Source: an uncultured Campylobacter sp.
Lineage (GTDB): Bacteria; Campylobacterota; Campylobacteria; Campylobacterales; Campylobacteraceae
Reading direction: 5' to 3'
DNA: 10,958 nucleotides
NCBI RefSeq assembly: GCF_938045535.1
Contig: NZ_CALIMQ010000112.1
Coordinates: forward strand, 1-10,958
This document shows, in pieces, positions 6,577-10,958 of the stretch. Position 1 is the stretch's first letter; each line of letters begins with the position of its first letter. Under the pieces are notes generated by a model. It made no database searches. It saw only the letters and a program-made list of their open reading frames with translations, and was not told where the DNA came from. Both the position numbers and the translations under genes were made by a program.

Positions 6577-6798
6577 AAGCCGCCAAACCCGCATTGCATT
6601 TAAATTTTAAAATTTAGCGACTTTAGAAATTTTAGATCAAAATTTACGCTTAAAATTTTAAATTTAGAGATTGTAAATTTAGCGCCCACGGCAGGGCAAA
6701 ATTTTGATTTTTAGCGGCGCGAGCCTATGTCCACAACCATTAAAATCAAAATTTAACGCAGCATAGTAGATGCGCCCGCGACTGCGAACTTGCTGGAT

Positions 6799-6846
6799 AA
6801 AAAATCAAGCGCAGAACGCAAGCGCTAAAATAGTGCGTCCTGCGCT
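6799..6846 (-). terminator. strong Rho-independent terminator, minus strand
   Basis: Bases 6808-6820 and 6834-6846 form a 13-base stem (AGCGCAGAACGCA against TGCGTCCTGCGCT) with one mismatched position around a 13-base loop. On the minus strand the stem is followed by TGA and six T (6804-6799). It is the best terminator in the window. It points to minus-strand transcription arriving from the gene that ends at 7116, about 270 bases upstream. Confidence 0.7.
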
Positions 6847-7115
6847 GCGGTCTTGCGAGATACAAACGCAAGCTGCAAAATTTCATCGCTCGCGTGAATA
6901 GAAAACCAAACAAGCCGCGCCGAAACGTATTTGATTACCAGAGCGAGCCGCATCAAAACATATTCCGCCGCCCGTGCGAGCCTTAAATTTAAACTACGCT
7001 TCGCCGCCGAGCTGCAAACCAAACCTGTGCGCCAAACTCTGCCGAGTTGCGCAATAAAATTTGACTTTTCATCCGGTCAGAACTTCGCACGCAAAACCGC
7101 GACAAGCAAGTAAGA

Positions 7116-7754
7116 TCAGATAAATTCTTTCTCCAAAGGCTGCATCGCGTTGCCGTCTGCGTCAAAAAGCACCCGCCCGCATACTTCGCAGACTTCATCT
7201 CTAGGTGACGGCTCGTCTGCGTCCAGCTGCCACGCCGACATCTCGCCGCACTCGCAGTTTATGACGTAAAGGATCTGCCTCTTGCGGCGCTTGCCCCACG
7301 GCGCGATATCCCAAAACGGCTCCTCTCGCTTTGCCATTTTCTTAAAATCCCGCTCGGCGTTCTTGTGCGCGATAAATAGATAATAAGCGTCATTATGCAG
7401 ATCCAAAGTAAAGAGCCTAAAATCGCTCTTTTTCAGCGCCTTTTGAAACTCGTTCATCAAAAATAGGCTCGCGTCGCCGCGCTTAAAATCCTCTTTTTGC
7501 GCCTCTTTTTCGAGCCCTGCGTAAATTTTATCGCACTCTAGAGCCACGCCGCTTTGCAGCGCATCAAGCCTAGAGCGGATAAATTTACCCAGCTCTCCCG
7601 TCTCGTCTTCGCCGACCCAGTCAAGCATCCAAACAAGCCCTTTTCCGATAAGCGCGTCCAAAAACTCGCCGTCACCAAGCTCTCCTATCTTTTCAAAACC
7701 CTCCGTTTCGCCCGCCATCAAATGCTTTAAAACGCAGCACTGATCTTTCGTCAT
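7116..7754 (-). CDS. unrecognised protein with C-terminal zinc-ribbon-like motif
   Basis: The product is 212 residues, acidic, with no signal peptide or membrane segment. I do not recognise the family. The N-terminal third is helical and charged. A strand-like core follows (FRLFTLDLHNDAYYLFIAH at about residues 117-135). The C-terminus has CxC at 167/169 and CxxC at 189/192, the layout of a small zinc ribbon, within CECGEMSAW and CEVCGRVLFD. The ATG at 7754 follows AAAAGGAGC, so the start is secure; a TAAAAT box on the minus strand at 7800-7805 may be its -10. It is divergent from the DUF1963 gene, and its transcript probably ends at the terminator 6799-6846. Its place next to DUF1963, SUKH and DUF4299 genes suggests an accessory or immunity-type role, by association only. 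Confidence 0.6.
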   Translation of the reverse strand: MTKDQCCVLKHLMAGETEGFEKIGELGDGEFLDALIGKGLVWMLDWVGEDETGELGKFIRSRLDALQSGVALECDKIYAGLEKEAQKEDFKRGDASLFLMNEFQKALKKSDFRLFTLDLHNDAYYLFIAHKNAERDFKKMAKREEPFWDIAPWGKRRKRQILYVINCECGEMSAWQLDADEPSPRDEVCEVCGRVLFDADGNAMQPLEKEFI

Positions 7755-7839
7755 TTTCGCTCCTTTTGATTAAATTTCCGCCTACGTCGGTCTGTTTAAA
7801 TTTTATCCCAAAAAGCTTTAAGCTTACTTTTCGCAACTC

Positions 7840-7891
7840 CTTGCGCCGCAAATTTAGCTCGCCGCGGCGGGTAAAATTTACGCTATAATTT
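7840..7891 (+). promoter_or_regulatory. promoter of the DUF1963 gene, copy A of a shared module
   Basis: TATAAT at 7884-7889 is preceded by GGTAAAATTTACGC. The whole segment aligns with 9855-9906 in front of the DUF4299 gene, with four substitutions and two one-base gaps over about 53 columns. The leader to the ATG at 7929 is about 33 bases and includes AAAAGGA at 7917-7923. There is no -35 hexamer. Confidence 0.6.
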
Positions 7892-7928
7892 CACAAAAGC
7901 GCTAAAATTCCAACCGAAAAGGACGCGA

Positions 7929-8650
7929 ATGCAAACGGATCTGCAAGAAAAGATTAAGGAGCTGCAGCGCAAGATCGCGCGCGAAATCACCTATTTTCAG
8001 ACGGGCGGAGTGAGGTCGCGAGGCGCGATCGATGAGTGCTGGATCGGCCGCGTGCTCGCTTGCGCGGCGGATGAGGAGCTACCGACGGATAAAAACGGCG
8101 CGCCGATGCTCCCTCTGGCGCAGTTTTACCTGCCCGCGCTACCCCACGTGCCGCAGGTCTTGGACGGCGTCAAGCTGCTTACGGTCTTCATCTCGCAGGA
8201 TCTCATCGGCAAATTTGATGAGAATATGGACGGCCTGTGGGCAATCCGCGAGTATAGCGACGTAAGCGAGCTCGTCATAAAGGAGCTTTCAAATCCGCGC
8301 TCGCAGATAAGGCCCTTTCTTTGCAGCCCAAATTTGCCGCGGACGACGTCGCGGGCTGGGATGGCGGCGGGCTGGAGACTGACGTCGTGCACGAAATTTT
8401 AGAGCTTAAAAGGTCGGTCGGGCTCTATTATTCCGACGTCACGGCTGGGCTGGAGTATCACAACTGCACGAAGCTCGGCGGCTACCCCTCCTTTTGCCAG
8501 TCAGGAGTGAGCTTCGGCGAGGACTATCAGTTCGTTTTTCAGGTCTCAAGCGATGAAAAGGCGGGCCTTAACGTCATTGACGGCGGTAGCTTGATGTTTG
8601 CCAAAAACCCGCAAAGCGGCGCGTGGAGCCTATATTATGATTTCGATTAG
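7929..8650 (+). pseudogene. DUF1963 (YwqG-like) gene broken by a frameshift near 8318
   Basis: The ATG at 7929, with AAAAGGA five bases upstream, opens a frame that reads as a DUF1963 protein up to about residue 130 (near 8318): CWIGRVLACAADEELPTD, then GAPMLPLAQFYL, LLTVFISQDL and LWAIREYSDVSEL. It then runs into unrelated residues and stops at 8402. The other half continues in the -1 frame from about 8318 to TAG at 8650: AADDVAGWDGGG, KLGGYPSFCQSGV, FGEDYQFVFQVSSDE and NVIDGGSLMFAKN, the typical second half with the GGYPS..Q signature. Joined, they give about 240 residues, a normal length. A single lost base in the C/T runs around CCCTTTCTTT (8313-8322) explains it. It could be a true null allele, a phase-variable switch or a sequencing error. 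The family has no known reaction and is often found near immunity genes. Confidence 0.8.
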
Positions 8651-8978
8651 GCACGCGAAGATAAATTTAGCTTGCTTACAAAATTCCGCCGCTTCAGACG
8701 GACGCTCGTGCCGAGTAATTTGCAATGAAATTTTATCGGTGCGTGGCTTTGAGCCCGCTCGGTGCGGATTAAATTTAAACGACGGCGCGCCCGATCTAGA
8801 TTAAATTTAAGCCGCCGAAAGACGAGCCGTATAGTTGCAGGCGAGCCGAATACAGCGAGCGGGCTATGAAAAAATTCGGCGCCGCAAAATTTTAAAATTT
8901 TATAACTGAGATTTCGGATTCGAGCTTAAAATTTAAGGCGTGCTTGAAATTTTAACTCGTAAATTTAAAGGAGCAAAA
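8651..8978. other. 328-base gene-free stretch before the SUKH gene
   Basis: No gene seen. It holds 11 RAATTY hexamers, a direct repeat GATTAAATTTAA at 8767-8778 and 8799-8810 (32 bases apart), a 7-base inverted repeat GCCGAAT/ATTCGGC (8845-8851 and 8874-8880), the 16-base palindrome at 8886-8901, and a likely promoter for the SUKH gene. No clean terminator for the DUF1963 gene is visible. Confidence 0.5.
8901..8906 (+). promoter_or_regulatory. possible -10 box TATAAC of the SUKH gene
   Basis: TATAAC follows directly on the AT-only palindrome AAAATTTTAAAATTTT (8886-8901), which could act as an upstream A/T element. The leader would be about 65 bases. It is unlike the promoter module shared by the two flanking genes. 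Confidence 0.3.
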
Positions 8979-9788
8979 ATGAACGCAAACGAGCTTGCAA
9001 ACATCTGGCGCAGGCCGATCTACCTGCCCTATCTGCAAGATCCGCTCACGCCCGAGGCGCTGCGAGCTGCAGAAGAGGAGCTAGGGCACGCCCTGCCGCG
9101 CGAGCTAGCCATGATGCTGGGCGTACAAAACGGCGGCTACCTGCGCTACGAGCTAGAGAGCTATCCGCTAGACGCCGTCAGCGGCATCGGCGAGGCGCAT
9201 CCGTCGCTTACGCGCTCTAGCTGGGGCGAGGAGCGCGAGTGCGTGAGCTTCAAGCTTGACGGGCTGGTGCCCTTCAGCGGCGACGGGCATTGGTATCTGT
9301 GCCTGGACTACCGCGCCAGCGAACAGCCTGCAGTCGCCTACATCGACGTCGAGTGTGACGAGCAAAACATCATCGCGCAGGATTTCGCTTCGTTTTTGGC
9401 GCTTTTGCGGCTCGACACGGGCGGCAAGATCGCGCTGCAAACAGGGCTCGATCTAGACGGCACAAAGGCGCGGCTGGAGGAAATTTTGGGCGTGCGCGCA
9501 AGAGCCGCCGATCCACAGCTTTACGGCTTTAGCGTGTATAATTTCGCTCGCGATGGCGGCGTGCTGAGCCTTAGCCCGAACGAGGTTCGGCTCGGATTTG
9601 CCAGGCGGGGCGAGCGGCGGTTTAAAGAGCTTAAAAACTTCAGCGAGCCCGCCCTGCGCTATGCTGAGCTGGACGCGGACGCGATGATACTGGACGTTTT
9701 CAAAGAGGAGCTGATGAGTGAAATTTTGTGCGAGCTCAAGAGCGCAGGCTTGTGCGCACAGAGCCTAAAAGACGCGATCGGCGAGTAA
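8979..9788 (+). CDS. SMI1/KNR4 (SUKH) family protein, immunity-like
   Basis: The product is 269 residues and cytoplasmic. Residues 20-145 fit the SUKH fold: LTPEALRAAEEELGHALP at 23-40, LGVQNGGYL at 47-55, FSGDGHWYLCLDYR at 99-112, AVAYIDVE at 118-125 and IIAQDFASFLALL at 131-143. Residues 150-269 form an extra C-terminal region I do not recognise. SUKH proteins in bacteria are commonly immunity proteins against contact-dependent or secreted polymorphic toxins, but the fold is versatile and no partner toxin is visible. The ATG at 8979 follows AAAGGAGC (8967-8974) with a leader nearly identical to that of proC; the in-frame TTG at 8940 has no such site. The gene is 328 bases after the DUF1963 gene and 143 before the DUF4299 gene, so each is probably transcribed alone. 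Confidence 0.8.
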   Translation: MNANELANIWRRPIYLPYLQDPLTPEALRAAEEELGHALPRELAMMLGVQNGGYLRYELESYPLDAVSGIGEAHPSLTRSSWGEERECVSFKLDGLVPFSGDGHWYLCLDYRASEQPAVAYIDVECDEQNIIAQDFASFLALLRLDTGGKIALQTGLDLDGTKARLEEILGVRARAADPQLYGFSVYNFARDGGVLSLSPNEVRLGFARRGERRFKELKNFSEPALRYAELDADAMILDVFKEELMSEILCELKSAGLCAQSLKDAIGE

Positions 9789-9854
9789 GCTTTCGCGATT
9801 ATTAGTGAGTTTTGTGCGGGCTGCGGCGCACGCTTGTGCAACCAGCAATGCGGG

Positions 9855-9906
9855 CTTGCGCGCGCAAATCTAGCTCGCTGCGGCAAGTAAAATTTCGCTA
9901 TAATTT
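9855..9906 (+). promoter_or_regulatory. promoter of the DUF4299-like gene, copy B of the shared module
   Basis: TATAAT at 9899-9904 is preceded by AAGTAAAATTTCGC. The 52-base segment matches 7840-7891 closely (see that entry). It starts with the 12-base palindrome TTGCGCGCGCAA at 9856-9867, which copy A carries in imperfect form. The leader to the ATG at 9932 is about 20 bases and contains AAAGGAG. Confidence 0.6.
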
Positions 9907-9931
9907 TGCCAATTTAACAAAGGAGAAAACG

Positions 9932-10861
9932 ATGAGCGTAGAATTCCGCGTCAAAAACAAAAAGCGACCGCTATTTATGGGGTATTCGGACGTCATGAGC
10001 GTTAGCGAGGCATTGGATCTGCTGCCCGATCTATCGGTGTTTGGCATAGACGAGAGCGCCGAGGATTTCGATGAAAGGGCGTTTTTAAAATCGCTTTTGA
10101 GCGAGCATGAGTGTCTGATTTTAGGCGTGCGGGACAAGAGCGGGCGCGGGATGGAGCTAAGATATGATGAGGAGCAGCAAAGCTACGCCGTGCGCGTAAA
10201 TACGCCCGCGACGGTCTTTGATTGGGTTTTGGCGATCTCGTATCTACAGGCGCTATCTAAGCAGCTAGGGGGCGAGATCACGGATGAAAACGGCGAAATT
10301 TACGATCACGACAAAATAGAGCAATTCGACTACGAGCGCGATATAGCGGCGGGGCTACATTCGATAGATCAGCACTTAAACGGCGATACGGAGGTAAATT
10401 TTTGCTACGGAGTAGAGAGGCCTTTTGCGATAAACCGCGCGATGATGGATGAAATTTTAGCCTCGTATAACCCCGCCGCCGAGTTTAGCAAGCGGCTGAC
10501 CGAGGTGCAATATCTTGACGCTTACAGCGCGCACCAGAGGTTTTATCGAAATGGAGATGACGGCACGATAATGGGCTCATACGCGCTCACGCAGGACCTG
10601 CCCACTATCCTGCCCTACAAGCCGTTTGTGGAGTGGCAAAACGCGGAGATGCTGAAAAATAGCGACGTAGCGCGCTGGCAGATCGCGCTCATAGGCATAG
10701 AGGGCGACGAAAACGACGCAGGCAACTACCGCGCCATCGCCGAGCTGGAATACGGCGAGTTTATCGCGCGCCTGCCGAAGCAAAACTACCGCTTCATCGA
10801 TGCGAGCTATATTTTGGTTGACGGGCTAAACGTCAATCAGCTAAAGGCGCTGGCGGGCTAA
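9932..10861 (+). CDS. DUF4299-like protein
   Basis: The product is 309 residues, acidic and without signal or membrane segments. Its opening MSVEFRVKNKKRPL followed by VMSVSEALDLLPDL (21-34) resembles the DUF4299 family as I remember it; members are about 300 residues and have no known function. Other notable parts are FDWVLAISYLQALSKQLGG in the middle and a tail ending in a strand-rich segment (RFIDASYILVDGL). The start is ATG at 9932, preceded by AAAGGAG (9920-9925) and a perfect TATAAT box; a longer upstream frame starting at 9812 would begin before that promoter. It lies after the SUKH gene and shares its promoter module with the frameshifted DUF1963 gene. The family call is moderately sure; a role in immunity is only association. 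Confidence 0.65.
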   Translation: MSVEFRVKNKKRPLFMGYSDVMSVSEALDLLPDLSVFGIDESAEDFDERAFLKSLLSEHECLILGVRDKSGRGMELRYDEEQQSYAVRVNTPATVFDWVLAISYLQALSKQLGGEITDENGEIYDHDKIEQFDYERDIAAGLHSIDQHLNGDTEVNFCYGVERPFAINRAMMDEILASYNPAAEFSKRLTEVQYLDAYSAHQRFYRNGDDGTIMGSYALTQDLPTILPYKPFVEWQNAEMLKNSDVARWQIALIGIEGDENDAGNYRAIAELEYGEFIARLPKQNYRFIDASYILVDGLNVNQLKALAG

Positions 10862-10958
10862 ATTTTACTTTGTGGTGAAATTACGGGATTTTATCGAGGG
10901 TTGCTCTACAAAATTTAAAGACGCGGAATTTGCGGTAAATTTCGCGATGTGTAAAATT

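Larger units (their letters stand above)
6411..7115. other. 705-base gene-free stretch after proC
   Basis: No supported gene. The left half (6590-6720) is dense in AAATTT words and contains the 16-base palindrome TAAATTTTAAAATTTA at 6601-6616. The right half is GC-richer, with short reading frames lacking ribosome-binding sites. It contains a 9-base inverted repeat (6531-6576) and a strong minus-strand terminator (6799-6846). No clear terminator for proC is visible. Confidence 0.5.

Noticed and set aside
6825..7022. 65-residue minus-strand frame as a real gene
   Set aside because: It has no ribosome-binding site, it ends inside a terminator hairpin, and no family motif is recognisable. It is kept only as a possible remnant.
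8313..8323. Programmed -1 ribosomal frameshift in the DUF1963 gene
   Set aside because: The zero frame reads CCC TTT CTT, so no X XXY YYZ slippery heptamer is in register, and I saw no strong stem just downstream. A lost base is simpler.
8845..8880. Terminator after the DUF1963 gene
   Set aside because: The stem is only 7 bases with a 22-base loop and no T-tract on the plus strand.

Overview
The window looks like a chromosomal segment of a Campylobacter-type epsilonproteobacterium with fairly balanced base composition, perhaps one of the oral, less AT-rich species. That is inferred from three things. The order ilvC, divergent polysaccharide deacetylase, dprA, then ruvX on one strand is the order I know from C. 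jejuni. Promoters show a good TATAAT-type -10 box but no -35 box. AAATTT-type words occur very often outside genes.

Left part (1-1460, minus strand): a promoter and start codon of a gene leaving the window at base 1, a small EthD-fold protein (253-621), a gene-free stretch, and ruvX (1068-1460). Middle part (1461-6410): an 835-base gene-free stretch, then a tight minus-strand operon ilvC, deacetylase, dprA (5294 down to 2296), with proC (5433-6410) diverging from ilvC. These are housekeeping genes for branched-chain amino acids, proline, envelope metabolism and handling of incoming DNA. Two carry odd low-complexity inserts. ProC has nine 7-residue (21-base) repeats inside its Rossmann fold. 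The deacetylase has a linker full of Asn-Ser and Asn-Phe pairs.

Right part (6411-10861): an accessory-looking region of single, separately promoted genes: an unrecognised protein ending in a zinc-ribbon-like motif (minus strand), a frameshifted DUF1963 (YwqG-like) gene, a SMI1/KNR4 (SUKH) protein and a DUF4299-like protein. DUF1963 and SUKH proteins are often met in immunity-type loci, and no toxin gene is visible here. The DUF1963 and DUF4299 genes carry nearly identical 52-base promoter segments, which suggests a shared or duplicated control cassette.

The strongest unexplained signal covers the whole window. The hexamer RAATTY occurs about 115 times by hand count, against roughly 11 expected. 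It is concentrated in gene-free stretches and in the two protein inserts, and forms phased arrays (13-14 base spacing at 1483-1608, 27-29 base spacing at 862-984, 21-base units in proC). In C. jejuni, methylated RAATTY marks DNA for natural transformation, so these arrays could be dispersed uptake or recognition words. That is a hypothesis.
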